A stretch of DNA of 64,000 nt, taken from contig NZ_CP011005.1 in assembly GCF_000950575.1 (NCBI RefSeq), positions 2,418,001 through 2,482,000 of the forward strand, given 5' to 3'. Below are positions 16,634 to 25,248 of this stretch, in pieces. A program made the translations under genes and the position numbers. Position 1 is the first letter of the stretch, and each line of letters begins with the position of its first letter. This DNA is from Psychromicrobium lacuslunae (GTDB lineage Bacteria; Actinomycetota; Actinomycetes; Actinomycetales; Micrococcaceae). The notes below the pieces were generated by a model. It had not been told where the DNA came from. It made no database searches and saw nothing but the letters and a program-made list of their open reading frames with translations.

Positions 16634-18070
16634 CTAGGCAGCCGATGCCTTCTTAGGCTTCTTGACGAATAGGGTCTCTGCTTCTTCCAGCGACATGCCA
16701 TTGGTTTCCGGGATCTTGAAGAAGACAAAGACGAAGGAAAGCAACGCGAAGGCGGCATAAATGCCGTAAGTGACGCTGAGCGACATACTGGCCAGCGCCG
16801 GGAAGCTCACGGTGATCACGAAGTTGGAAATCCATTGCGCCATTGCGGCGACGCCGAGCGCCTTGGCGCGGATCTTGTTCGGGAAGATCTCGCCCAGTAG
16901 CACCCAAACCAACGGACCCCAGGAAACCCCGAAGGCGATCACAAAGACATTGGCGGCCACCAGCGCAATCGGCCCCCAGGCGCCGGAAAGCTGCACTTCC
17001 CCGTTGACACTGGAAGAGGTGCTGAAGGCTAGCGCCATCGCTCCCAGGCTGATGGCCATCCCAATCGAGCCGGCCAGCAGGATCGGCCGCCGACCAAGCC
17101 GGTCTACGAGCAGGATTGCCACCACTGTCACCACCACATTGGTCACCGAGGTGATCACGGAAATGAACAGCGAGTACGACTCATCGAAGCCGACTGACTT
17201 CCAGAGCGTGGTGGAGTAGTAGAAAATCACGTTAATGCCGACGAACTGCTGGAACATCGAAAGCGCAATGCCGATCCAAACAATCGGCAGGAGGCCAAAT
17301 CGACCGCCAAAGAGACTGGCTCTTTTAGCTTTGGCGTCCTCCGCGATGGAACTGCGGATATCTTTGACTGCCTTGTCGACGTCGGCCTTCGGCCAGAGCG
17401 AGGCGAAAACCTTTGTTGCTTCAGCTTCACGACCCTTCTGCATCAGATAGCGCGGTGATTCCGGCAACCGGAGCGCCAGCAGGCCATAGACCAGGGCCGG
17501 CAGCGCGCAAGCAATAAACATCCAGCGCCAAGCCTCTAAGCCGAACCAGAACTTCTCGGCGGCACCGCCGGCGGCGTTGGCGAACACAGTGTCGGAAAGT
17601 AGTGCTGCAAAAATACCCAGCGTGATCGCGAGCTGCTGCAGCGAGGCCAGCCTGCCGCGGATCAGCTTGGGCGAAATCTCGGCAATATACGCCGGAGCCA
17701 CCACCGAGGCGATGCCAATGCCGAGACCGCCAATAATCCGCCAGAGCACCAGATCCCAGACTTCGAAGGCCGCACCGGCACCGATGGAGGAGACAAAGAA
17801 CAGCACGGCGCCGAGCAGCATGGTGACCCGGCGGCCCCAACGATCCGCCACTGCGCCGGCTAAATAGGCTCCGACGGCAGAACCCAGCAGCGCGGAGGCG
17901 ACCGCGAGCCCGGTAAGCGCACTGGAGAGGCCGAACCGACCCTGAATAGCGTCAACCGCGCCATTGACCACCGAGGAATCAAAACCGAACAGGAAGCCGC
18001 CCACCGCCGCGGAGATCGCTAAACCGATCACCTTGAGTTGGAGTTTCCTATTCGTACCATCCGCAGCCAT
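16634..18070 (-). CDS. Sugar-porter family MFS transporter
   Basis: This 12-helix symporter of the SP family (XylE/AraE/GLUT-like) has about 478 residues. Signature segments are GFDSSVVNGA in helix 1, the loop DRWGRRVTMLLGA, PESPRYLMQKGR before the cytoplasmic loop, QQFVGINVIFYYS in helix 7, DRLGRRPILLAGS and the C-terminal PETNGMSLEEAE. I choose ATG 18070 (MAADGT), which has GAGAGG upstream; an in-frame ATG at 18094 is poorly placed. The substrate is a hexose, pentose or polyol. No sugar enzyme or regulator is adjacent, so the gene probably stands alone. Confidence 0.92.
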   Translation of the reverse strand: MAADGTNRKLQLKVIGLAISAAVGGFLFGFDSSVVNGAVDAIQGRFGLSSALTGLAVASALLGSAVGAYLAGAVADRWGRRVTMLLGAVLFFVSSIGAGAAFEVWDLVLWRIIGGLGIGIASVVAPAYIAEISPKLIRGRLASLQQLAITLGIFAALLSDTVFANAAGGAAEKFWFGLEAWRWMFIACALPALVYGLLALRLPESPRYLMQKGREAEATKVFASLWPKADVDKAVKDIRSSIAEDAKAKRASLFGGRFGLLPIVWIGIALSMFQQFVGINVIFYYSTTLWKSVGFDESYSLFISVITSVTNVVVTVVAILLVDRLGRRPILLAGSIGMAISLGAMALAFSTSSSVNGEVQLSGAWGPIALVAANVFVIAFGVSWGPLVWVLLGEIFPNKIRAKALGVAAMAQWISNFVITVSFPALASMSLSVTYGIYAAFALLSFVFVFFKIPETNGMSLEEAETLFVKKPKKASAA

Positions 18071-18128
18071 TACGTTTCCGCCTCTCAGAGTCATCGTGCC
18101 CTCGCCACTATAACGCCGTTCACTGGGA

Positions 18129-19472
18129 TCAAGCTCGACGGTTACGGGCGAAAGCCCTGGCCTTTTCGCTGGAAAGGGCTAGCATGGCGAAGATATCCAG
18201 CGCTACGCCGATCAGGTTGGTACTGAAGGAGATTCGTTCGCCGTGCGCCGCACCAATAGCGGTAACCACGATGGAAAGCGCAGTCACGGAGAGCAGCGCG
18301 ATCCGCGCCCAGTTGTGCCCAATCCAGACGAAAAAAGCCAGAGCAATCTGGAAGAGCGCGAGTAAACCCAGGATCAAAAGCGTGATGATCGTCACGCCCT
18401 CGGTGAGCTGGACAAGCTCCGCCGGGGTATATTTCTCCCCGGCTAATAGGCTGTTCACCTCGCTCGAGGTCAAGAACGCGATAGCGCTGATAATCGTGGT
18501 GATCGCGGTAAAAAACCCAAAAAAGGCGCCAAAAATTGTCGGCAGCGGCCGCTCCAGGGTTGGCACCTCGAGATCGCTAGTGCCCGGGATCTGCACCGCG
18601 TGGATCTGTTCCGACTGGACCTGTCCCGCTGCGGAGTCGGCCATTTCAATGCCATTCAAGTCCACAATCGGCAAGTCACCGTCGGTGGTGATTTCATCAC
18701 CGCCACCGTTCCGCGAGTGATAACCGGTGGAGAAATCCTCGATTACATCGAGAGCAACCGTGGGGTCGGCTGTTTGCATGGTCTGCACAATGTGGTCGCG
18801 TTCTTTGTCGATATCCGCGTCGATCTTATGGGTGATCTGGAAGGTGAACAGCGAAAGTCCGACACTTCGGTCAAAGGTGCCTGCTGCTAGCCAGTCCACC
18901 CGATGCCCACCGGGTAGCAGCCAATTATCCGGGCAGCGCCAGAACCGCACATGGTGTCGTTTGGCCGGGCTGTTAGCAACTTCCTGCTGAAAAGCGAAGT
19001 CCTGTTGCCGGCCAAAGAGCATCAGCGAACTCACCGGAGCTTCCAGATAGCTGCGCCGGGTGAGCGTCGAGGCAATGATCCGCCAGCTGCTCAGCAGGGT
19101 AATTTCATCAGCCTTGGTCCAGCCCGCCGCTCGCATGATCGATTCGAGCTGGCGCTGCGAGCCACGGACCGCCAGGTTGATCGGATCGCCCAGCAGGCCG
19201 TCGGCAGTGCGGGAGCGGCCAATGAAGTAGTCCGGCACATAAATGCTGGTCAAGATCCGATGCAGCCTAGGCAGGGCGACATAAGCGAGCACTGCCCAGA
19301 AGGGTAAAGTCAGCCAGAGCCAGGACCAGCCGCCGCCGAAGCTCGCGGTGATCACCAGCCAGGCCAGCCAAACCGAGGCCGCCCCGCTAAAGACAAAAAA
19401 GAGGTTGTCGACCAGCAGGTTAATCGACCATCGTCGCTTCCTGACCTGAGTTGTTCCGCCCGACGCCGTCAT
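18129..19472 (-). CDS. Membrane protein with LssY C-terminal-like domain
   Basis: This 447-residue protein is of unknown function. Two N-terminal membrane helices (about 17-65) are followed by a soluble region resembling the LssY C-terminal domain (PINLAVRGSQRQLESIM, AAGWTKADEITLLSSW, APVSSLMLFGRQQDFAFQQ, HHVRFWR; about 97-230). Then comes an acidic linker and four C-terminal hydrophobic helices (about 315-440). In many bacteria the LssY domain follows a PAP2 phosphatase or DedA-like part; neither is visible here. The downstream gene at 19524 is a small membrane protein on the same strand, possibly co-transcribed. Confidence 0.7.
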   Translation of the reverse strand: MTASGGTTQVRKRRWSINLLVDNLFFVFSGAASVWLAWLVITASFGGGWSWLWLTLPFWAVLAYVALPRLHRILTSIYVPDYFIGRSRTADGLLGDPINLAVRGSQRQLESIMRAAGWTKADEITLLSSWRIIASTLTRRSYLEAPVSSLMLFGRQQDFAFQQEVANSPAKRHHVRFWRCPDNWLLPGGHRVDWLAAGTFDRSVGLSLFTFQITHKIDADIDKERDHIVQTMQTADPTVALDVIEDFSTGYHSRNGGGDEITTDGDLPIVDLNGIEMADSAAGQVQSEQIHAVQIPGTSDLEVPTLERPLPTIFGAFFGFFTAITTIISAIAFLTSSEVNSLLAGEKYTPAELVQLTEGVTIITLLILGLLALFQIALAFFVWIGHNWARIALLSVTALSIVVTAIGAAHGERISFSTNLIGVALDIFAMLALSSEKARAFARNRRA

Positions 19473-19523
19473 CGGCCCAGCTTATGCGATGCCATCGAGC
19501 ACTCGAGGCAGCGGCCGCTCGAG

Positions 19524-19916
19524 TTAGCGTGCCGCGGTGGCGTCAGGCTCATCCGATTTCAGCACGGCCTGACCTTGTCTCTCGGGATCGGCAGCTTGTT
19601 GTTCGCGTTCCTCAGCCAGGGTTTTCATCACTTGCGCGAGGTGTTTCTTATTGGCGTTATAAGCCGGCATCAGGATCAGGAACGGCACCGCGAAGGCAGC
19701 CAGATGGGTCAGCCCAACCCAAATATTGAGCACCAGTGAGGGAGCGTTAAATAGTTGCAATAAGGCCGCGCCACCGGCAAAGAAGCCAAGCCAAAGGGCG
19801 AGGCCGATCAGTCCTGACCAGACCGGATGCATACCAATGAAACTCGTCATTCGCCGGGGCGAACTGCGCAGTTCGCCGCTCGCTGCCTCGGCAACAGATT
19901 CTCGATGGTCGGCCAT
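19524..19916 (-). CDS. Small membrane protein of unknown function
   Basis: This 130-residue protein has two clear hydrophobic helices (WSGLIGLALWLGFFAGGAAL at about 34-53 and LVLNIWVGLTHLAAFAVPFL at about 62-81). A charged C-terminal tail follows (KKHLAQVMKTLAEEREQQAADPERQ) that could form a short coiled coil. It begins two bases after the stop of purC on the same strand, so it is probably transcribed with the purine genes, though no purine role is suggested by the sequence. Confidence 0.7.
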   Translation of the reverse strand: MADHRESVAEAASGELRSSPRRMTSFIGMHPVWSGLIGLALWLGFFAGGAALLQLFNAPSLVLNIWVGLTHLAAFAVPFLILMPAYNANKKHLAQVMKTLAEEREQQAADPERQGQAVLKSDEPDATAAR

Positions 19917-19918
19917 CT

Positions 19919-20794
19919 TCAGAACTTCGTCCCGGTGAGCTTTTCATACGCCTCGATGTAGCGCCCGCGAGTTCGTTCGACGACGTCCTCGGGCAGTGCT
20001 GGCGGCTCGCCTTGGCCATCCCAACCAGACTCGTCGGAACGCAGCCAATCCCGCACGTATTGCTTATCGAAGCTTGGCTGCGCGCGACCGGGCTGCCACA
20101 GTGCAGCGTCCCAGAACCGTGAAGAATCCGGGGTCAGCACCTCGTCCCCCAGGGTGACAACGCCGTCGGCATCGAGGCCGAACTCGACCTTGGTATCGGC
20201 CAGGATCACGCCGCGTTCGCGGGCAATTCCCTCGGCTCGACGGTAAATTGCCAGGGTCTTCTCACGCAATGCTTCGGCGTACTCGGTGCCGACCGAAGCC
20301 ACCACGGCAGCAAAATCAATATTCTCGTCGTGCTCTCCCACCTCAGCCTTCGCCGAGGGCGTGAAGATCGGCTCGGCCAATCGGGAGCCATCGTCTAAGC
20401 CCTCGGGCAACGGCAGACCGCAGACAGTCTGGCTTTTGCGATACTCGACTAGCCCCGAGCCGGTCAGGTAACCACGGGCGATGCACTCCACCGGGAACAT
20501 CTCAAGCTTCCGGCAGATCATCGCCCGGCCAGCGACTTCTGCCGGAACACCGTCCTCCACAGAACTGGCAATCACGTGATTGGGCACCTCGAGCTGCGAA
20601 AACCACCACAGGCTGAGCTGAGTGAGAACCTTGCCCTTATCTGGAATTTCGGTACTCAGAACCTGGTCGAAGGCGCTGATCCGGTCACTGGCGACCACCA
20701 AGACACGATCTTGGCTGCCGTTACTGGGAACGTAGAGCTCGCGGACTTTTCCGGAGTACAGGTGGTTCCACCCGGCAAGTTCGACAACACTCAT
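19919..20794 (-). CDS. purC: Phosphoribosylaminoimidazole-succinocarboxamide synthase
   Basis: This 291-residue SAICAR synthetase joins CAIR and aspartate with ATP in step 7/8 of purine synthesis. The N-terminal YSGKVRELY nucleotide-binding loop, DRISAFDQVLSTEIPDKG, the FPVECIARGYLTGSG active-site segment, ILADTKVEFGLD and the DEVLTPDSSRFWD metal/ATP segment are all seen. Its ATG overlaps the purD stop by four bases, so the two enzymes are translationally coupled. It is slightly longer than the E. coli enzyme, in line with other actinobacterial PurC proteins. Confidence 0.97.
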   Translation of the reverse strand: MSVVELAGWNHLYSGKVRELYVPSNGSQDRVLVVASDRISAFDQVLSTEIPDKGKVLTQLSLWWFSQLEVPNHVIASSVEDGVPAEVAGRAMICRKLEMFPVECIARGYLTGSGLVEYRKSQTVCGLPLPEGLDDGSRLAEPIFTPSAKAEVGEHDENIDFAAVVASVGTEYAEALREKTLAIYRRAEGIARERGVILADTKVEFGLDADGVVTLGDEVLTPDSSRFWDAALWQPGRAQPSFDKQYVRDWLRSDESGWDGQGEPPALPEDVVERTRGRYIEAYEKLTGTKF

Positions 20795-22131
20795 TTAGCC
20801 TGCTCCTGTTCTTGAGGCGCACCCTGACTAGCTTTGTCTTGATTAGCTTTGTCTTGACTCGGTAGCAAAACCGTCCCGCGCGCCGCCTTAGCGGCAATAT
20901 CTCGTCGATATTGGCCGCCATCCAACTGGATCAGCCCAATGCCGTCATAGGCGCGCTCTCGTGCTTCGACCAGATCCTCGCCCAGGCCGACAACCGCGAG
21001 CACTCGGCCGCCGGCGCTGATGAGTTTCTGCTCGTCATCCGTCGCGGTACCGGCATGCAGCACATGCACCCCGTCGAGCGCATTAGCCTTTTTGACTCCC
21101 CGGATCCGATCTCCAGTGCGCGGAGAGTCGGGGTAGTTAGCCGAAGCCAGCACAACAGCAACGGCGGTTTCCGGGGCCCAGCGCAGCGTCTCAACGGTGT
21201 CGAGTTGCCCCTTCGCGGCCGCCATCAGCAAACCACCAAGCGGGGTGCGCAACCGAGCCAGCACTGCCTGAGTCTCCGGGTCACCGAACCGAGCATTGAA
21301 CTCGATCACCCGCAGTCCCCGCGAGGTAAGCGCCAGTCCGCAGTAAAGCACCCCAACGAAGGGCGTGCCGCGGTGGGCCATCTCATCGATAGTTGGTTGT
21401 GCCACCCGGGAAATCACTTCATCGACTAGCCCGGCCGGTACCCAATCCAACGGAGAGTAAGCCCCCATTCCGCCGGTGTTGGGGCCTTCATCACCGTCGT
21501 AAATTCGCTTAAAATCCTGTGCAGGAGCCAATGGAACCACATTGCTGCCGTCGGAAAGCACGAAGAGTGAAACCTCGGGGCCGTCGAGGAACTCCTCAAT
21601 CACCACTTCGCCGCCGACATCAAAACAGCTTTGCGCATGAGCGAGAGCTTCACCCCGATCGCTGGTTACCACCACTCCCTTGCCTGCTGCCAGGCCGTCG
21701 TCCTTGACCACATACGGGGCACCGAAGGTGTCAAGGGCCTCGGCTGCCTCTTCGGCGTTGGCAGCCACCTTGGCCATCGCGGTCGGCACTCCGGCGCCAG
21801 CCATCACCTGCTTGGCAAAGGCTTTCGAACCCTCTAAAGCCGCAGCAGCTTTGCTGGGGCCGAAGACCGCAAAACCTGCCTCACGAAGCCGATCTGACAC
21901 CCCGGCGACCAGCGGCGCTTCGGGGCCAACCACCACGAGGTCCACCTCTAGCTTGTTTGCCAAGGCGGTGACGGCTTCGGGGTCGCTGGCGTTCAGCTGA
22001 TGGGTGGGCACTAACGCAGCTATGCCAGCGTTACCGGGGGCTGCATGCACTTCGTGGACATAAGGATCGGCCAACAGGCCTCGGACAATGGCGTGTTCGC
22101 GGCCGCCGGGGCCAATGACAAGAACCTTCAC
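20791..22131 (-). CDS. purD: Phosphoribosylamine-glycine ligase
   Basis: This ATP-grasp GAR synthetase (about 446 residues) condenses phosphoribosylamine and glycine. It opens with KVLVIGPGGREHAI, has the ATP-grasp segment YVVKDDGLAAGKGVVV, EEFLDGPEVS, the GPNTGGMGAYSP signature and NARFGDPETQAVL. I use the GTG at 22131, giving the usual VKVLVIGPGG beginning; an in-frame TTG at 22140 would add three residues. The gene is divergent from the asparaginase gene across about 190 bases that should contain both promoters. No purine riboswitch is evident in front of it. Confidence 0.96.
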   Translation of the reverse strand: MKVLVIGPGGREHAIVRGLLADPYVHEVHAAPGNAGIAALVPTHQLNASDPEAVTALANKLEVDLVVVGPEAPLVAGVSDRLREAGFAVFGPSKAAAALEGSKAFAKQVMAGAGVPTAMAKVAANAEEAAEALDTFGAPYVVKDDGLAAGKGVVVTSDRGEALAHAQSCFDVGGEVVIEEFLDGPEVSLFVLSDGSNVVPLAPAQDFKRIYDGDEGPNTGGMGAYSPLDWVPAGLVDEVISRVAQPTIDEMAHRGTPFVGVLYCGLALTSRGLRVIEFNARFGDPETQAVLARLRTPLGGLLMAAAKGQLDTVETLRWAPETAVAVVLASANYPDSPRTGDRIRGVKKANALDGVHVLHAGTATDDEQKLISAGGRVLAVVGLGEDLVEARERAYDGIGLIQLDGGQYRRDIAAKAARGTVLLPSQDKANQDKASQGAPQEQEQAK

Positions 22132-22324
22132 AAAAGCCAAGCCTACCGATCAATTCGCGCTACTCCTCGCGCGTTACTGTCCAGATTTTTGCTTATTCCT
22201 TCGCCCAAAGCCCCTTAGCTGCACCGGAACCCTGGCTAACCGCGCTCTACTGCCTCGCTATTGGCGGATCTAAGCCGAATATGCGCAGTGAAGATATTGC
22301 GCCGAATATGGAGATAATGGAGGC

Positions 22325-23329
22325 GTGGTGCATACATTTTTGGCGCAGGACGCCGTTGAACTCGCCGTCGTCGAACGCAGTGGTTTTATTGAATCCCGGC
22401 ATATTGGCTCCGCTGTATTGACCGCGCAAGACGGTTCAGTGGTTTTCAGCCTGGGCGATCCGATTGCTCCGATCTACCCACGTTCCACCCTCAAGCCCTT
22501 TCAAGCTCTCGCCTCAATGCAGGCCGGCGCGCCATTACGCGGCGCCCAGGCCGCAATTGCTAGTGGCAGCCACACCGGTTCTATTGAACACATGGACCTG
22601 GTCAAAGACATGCTGCAGAAAGCCGGTCTGCGGGAGACCGATTTGCTCTGCCCTGCGGCTTGGCCGCAAGATTCCGAGGCCTATCGCTGGATGGTGCGGG
22701 CCGAACGAGGCAAGACCCCGCTGGCGATGAACTGTTCGGGAAAGCACGCCGCTTTCCTCTGGGCCTGCGTCGAGAAAGGCTGGGATCTGAAAAGCTATCT
22801 GGACCCTCAGCACCCGCTGCAAAAGCTGGCCATCTCGCTCATCGAGGAATACTGCGGCGAGGCACCTGTGCACCTTGGCGTAGACGGCTGCGGCGCCCCA
22901 GTGGCCGCAATCTCGCTCACTGCGCTATCCCGTGGCTACGGCAAGCTGAGCCGCTCACCCGGCGATAAGAACGCCAATGCCCGCGCCGCTACCATCGCCA
23001 CCTCGATGGTCGATTACCCCTGGGCTGTGCAGGGTCGTGGCAAGCCCAATAGCGTGGTGATGGAAGACCTCGGCGTGCTCACTAAGGGTGGCGCCGAAGG
23101 CGTTATCGCACTGGGCACCGAGACCGGCGTCGGAGTAGCAGTCAAGATTCTTGACGGCAATGAACGTGCCTCAACTTTGGTCGCTCTCACTTTGCTCGCG
23201 GCCTCTGGGGCCATTGATGTTCCCGGGGTGGCCACGGTGCTAAGCAAGGTGGTCGAACCGATTACCGGCGGTAATGGTGTGGTCGGCAGTCTGCGCCTGG
23301 GCGCCGCGGTTTCCGCGCTGCTGGACTGA
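22325..23329 (+). CDS. L-asparaginase II family protein
   Basis: This 334-residue protein is of the thermolabile asparaginase II / L-asparaginase family seen in actinobacteria and rhizobia, which hydrolyses asparagine to aspartate and ammonia. It is unrelated in fold to E. coli AnsA/B. Hallmarks are [45 protein letters not shown] and [13 protein letters not shown]. The start is a GTG at 22325 or the next GTG at 22328, which is better spaced from GGAG at 22319. It is followed after 7 bases by the SCP2-like gene. Aspartate and nitrogen supply would fit the surrounding purine genes, but that is an inference. Confidence 0.88.
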   Translation: MVHTFLAQDAVELAVVERSGFIESRHIGSAVLTAQDGSVVFSLGDPIAPIYPRSTLKPFQALASMQAGAPLRGAQAAIASGSHTGSIEHMDLVKDMLQKAGLRETDLLCPAAWPQDSEAYRWMVRAERGKTPLAMNCSGKHAAFLWACVEKGWDLKSYLDPQHPLQKLAISLIEEYCGEAPVHLGVDGCGAPVAAISLTALSRGYGKLSRSPGDKNANARAATIATSMVDYPWAVQGRGKPNSVVMEDLGVLTKGGAEGVIALGTETGVGVAVKILDGNERASTLVALTLLAASGAIDVPGVATVLSKVVEPITGGNGVVGSLRLGAAVSALLD

Positions 23330-23336
23330 GCTTCGG

Positions 23337-23702
23337 ATGGTCGCCCGACGTCGGGTACCCGAAGCTGAGGGTCGAGCCGCGCTCGCTGCCTGGCGTTCCG
23401 GATCCCAGGAACGTAATATCACAGCGCTCGCGGTGCGGTTCTGCCTCGAGGAGATCACTGCTCGGGCACCAGGGAACTCGGTCGAAGTTCGAGTGCCACC
23501 GTTCGGCGTCACCCAATGCATTGCAGGTCCACGACACACTCGCGGCACCCCACCCAATGTGGTCGAAACAGACGCCAGCACCTGGCTCAAGCTGGTGCTG
23601 GGCCAGCAAGAGTGGGCCGATGCGGTGGCCCAAGGTGCGGTAGCGGCTTCCGGCACCCGGACAGATCTGGCCGAGTTATTGCCGCTTTTCCCGACGGCCT
23701 AA
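23337..23702 (+). CDS. SCP2-like (sterol carrier family) protein
   Basis: This small protein has about 121 residues, starting at ATG 23337, seven bases after the asparaginase stop. A longer in-frame start at 23274 would overlap asparaginase and is rejected. The pattern [63 protein letters not shown] matches the SCP2-type lipid-binding fold found in mycothiol-related and stand-alone actinobacterial proteins. The ligand is unknown. Placement beside purF is recalled as common in Micrococcaceae, but no biochemical link is visible. Confidence 0.8.
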   Translation: MVARRRVPEAEGRAALAAWRSGSQERNITALAVRFCLEEITARAPGNSVEVRVPPFGVTQCIAGPRHTRGTPPNVVETDASTWLKLVLGQQEWADAVAQGAVAASGTRTDLAELLPLFPTA

Positions 23703-23751
23703 GCGCTGAGCGGCGGCAGCGGCGCTAACCGGTTCCCGACGCTACGCTTAG

Positions 23752-24651
23752 ATGATGCGGATGCATGAGAACCAGCTGGAATTGACGCTGCCTATTGTTG
23801 CGAGACTGGTTTCCACGCAATTCCCGCAGTGGTCCGCACTGCCTCTCCAGCCAGTGATCTCGACCGGAACCGTTAATCAGCTGTTCCGGCTCGGCGAGAA
23901 ATGGTTACTGAGATTTCCGCTAGAAGCTGGCGACGTGGAAAACAGCCTGCGCGAGCTACAGGCGGAATTTCGTTCCGCAGAGTTTCTGCTCGGCAAGGTG
24001 CCGCTGAAGACTCCGGAGCCCGTCGCCATCGCTGAACCCGGCCCAGGCTTTCCCCTGCCCTGGTCGATTTACCGCTGGATTCCGGGTCAGGTCGTGCATC
24101 AGAACGAAGTGACCGATCAACTGGATCTCGCCGTTCGATTAGCCGGTTTCGTTACCGCGCTACGGTCCTTGGATACCGCTGGCCGCAGCTTCAGTGGTTC
24201 CGGTCGTGGTGGCTCGCTTACCAGTCAGGACGAGTACGTGGCCGAAGCGCTCGCTCGGAATCGCGGTCTGATTGATATTGATCGGCTCGGCGCGCTCTGG
24301 CAGCGGCTCCGAAAGGCTCCCCGCCCAGATGGCTCCGATCGCTGGACTCACGGCGACCTGATGCCCGGTAATCTGTTGCTCCAAGACGAGCGACTATCGG
24401 CAGTTATCGATGTTGCCACTTTGAGCCCGGCAGATCCGGCGCTCGATCTAATGCCAGCCTGGAATCTTCTCGACCCCGCTTCCCGCGAGGTTTACCGGAG
24501 CGAATTGGGCTGTTCCGACGCCGAATGGCAACGCGGCAAAGCCTGGGCGCTGGCTCAGGCGGTGGGCTGCCTTTACTACTATCGGGTTTCCAATCCGGCG
24601 ATGTCCCAAACCGCTGAGCGAACCCTCTTGGCACTGCTGGACGACGAGTAG
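23752..24651 (+). CDS. Aminoglycoside phosphotransferase-like kinase
   Basis: This 299-residue APH/choline-kinase-fold protein phosphorylates an unknown small molecule. The N-lobe has LGEKWLLRFPLE with the ATP-binding Lys-like region and RELQAEFRSAEFLL; the catalytic loop is THGDLMPGNLLL. The metal-binding loop reads VIDVATLSPADPALDL, so the usual Phe-Gly after the Asp are replaced by Val-Ala, while the Asp and the later DPALDL are kept. Antibiotic resistance should not be assumed, since most chromosomal APH-fold proteins act on metabolites. The stop codon is fused to a hexanucleotide repeat array. Confidence 0.85.
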   Translation: MMRMHENQLELTLPIVARLVSTQFPQWSALPLQPVISTGTVNQLFRLGEKWLLRFPLEAGDVENSLRELQAEFRSAEFLLGKVPLKTPEPVAIAEPGPGFPLPWSIYRWIPGQVVHQNEVTDQLDLAVRLAGFVTALRSLDTAGRSFSGSGRGGSLTSQDEYVAEALARNRGLIDIDRLGALWQRLRKAPRPDGSDRWTHGDLMPGNLLLQDERLSAVIDVATLSPADPALDLMPAWNLLDPASREVYRSELGCSDAEWQRGKAWALAQAVGCLYYYRVSNPAMSQTAERTLLALLDDE

Positions 24652-24699
24652 CACCAGCACCAGCACCAGCACCAGCACCAGCACCAGCACCAGCACCAG
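24651..24699 (+). repeat. Hexanucleotide tandem array (GCACCA, eight copies)
   Basis: Eight perfect GCACCA units plus one G run from 24651 to 24699. The first base is the G of the kinase TAG stop codon. The array is untranslated on the plus strand. The same GGTGC/GCACC core forms the arms of the hairpin that follows at 24710-24744. Perfect copies suggest recent slippage and likely length variation between strains. Confidence 0.95.
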
Positions 24700-24709
24700 A
24701 TTAGGCCGC

Positions 24710-24744
24710 TAAAGTGGTGCTGGAATAGCAGCTGCACCACTTTA
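24710..24744 (+). terminator. Hairpin downstream of the kinase gene
   Basis: TAAAGTGGTGC (24710-24720) pairs perfectly with GCACCACTTTA (24734-24744) around a 13-base loop. The stem resembles an intrinsic terminator for the kinase transcript, but no long T run follows. Its arm contains the repeat unit of the preceding array. Confidence 0.55.
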
Positions 24745-24809
24745 ACGACTCAATGTAGTGCAGCTGTTTAAGTCAGCTTCCGGCAATCCAAGCGAATAAA
24801 ACTCCGCTG

Positions 24810-24842
24810 GCTCGCCCAAAAGCTCGCCCAAAAAGCTTGCCC
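24810..24842 (+). repeat. Short tandem repeat GCTCGCCCAAAA
   Basis: Units GCTCGCCCAAAA (24810-24821), GCTCGCCCAAAAA (24822-24834) and a partial GCTTGCCC (24835-24842) lie 51-83 bases before the next gene. No role is evident; the spacing could place them over the promoter of the small membrane protein. Confidence 0.6.
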
Positions 24843-24892
24843 TAAGACTAAAGCGGTGCTCACAGCAGAGTTTTGCCAGATACCCTAGACGG

Positions 24893-25213
24893 ATGAGTGA
24901 AACACCCTCCAGCCCGGAGCCCACATCCGATCAGGAGAATCTGAAAGTCTCGGTGCGTCGTGCGCCAAAATATGTACCCTTCTTGGTAGCTGGCGGCGTA
25001 GTTGGGCTGATCGCCACCGTCATCGTGGCCTTTGCGGTGCCCAATGACCAATATGACAAGGGCACGATCTTCGGTTTTTTCCTGGTTCTGATCGCCTTAG
25101 TCGGGGTCGGGCTCGGTGGCGTTGTAGCGCTGATTTTCGATTTCTTCGGCCGTCGCCGAGCGCGCCAAGCCGTAGTTGAAGAGACCACAGAACTACCTTC
25201 CGAAGAAAACTAG
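24893..25213 (+). CDS. Small two-helix membrane protein beside purF
   Basis: This 106-residue protein has a charged, Ser/Pro/Glu-rich N-terminus, two hydrophobic helices (FLVAGGVVGLIATVIVAFAV at about 29-48 and FGFFLVLIALVGVGLGGVVAL at about 60-80) and a basic then acidic tail. The function is unknown. It lies 35 bases before purF on the same strand and may share its transcript. Confidence 0.75.
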   Translation: MSETPSSPEPTSDQENLKVSVRRAPKYVPFLVAGGVVGLIATVIVAFAVPNDQYDKGTIFGFFLVLIALVGVGLGGVVALIFDFFGRRRARQAVVEETTELPSEEN

Positions 25214-25248
25214 AACTCGGCGGCCCAAAAATAGCTTAGAATGGCTTA

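Noticed and set aside
24448-24696. Minus-strand frame beginning with Leu-Val repeats
   Set aside because: It is only the translation of the GCACCA array and the antisense of the kinase gene.
24651-24699. Possible CRISPR array
   Set aside because: The repeat unit is six bases with no spacers, so it is a microsatellite.
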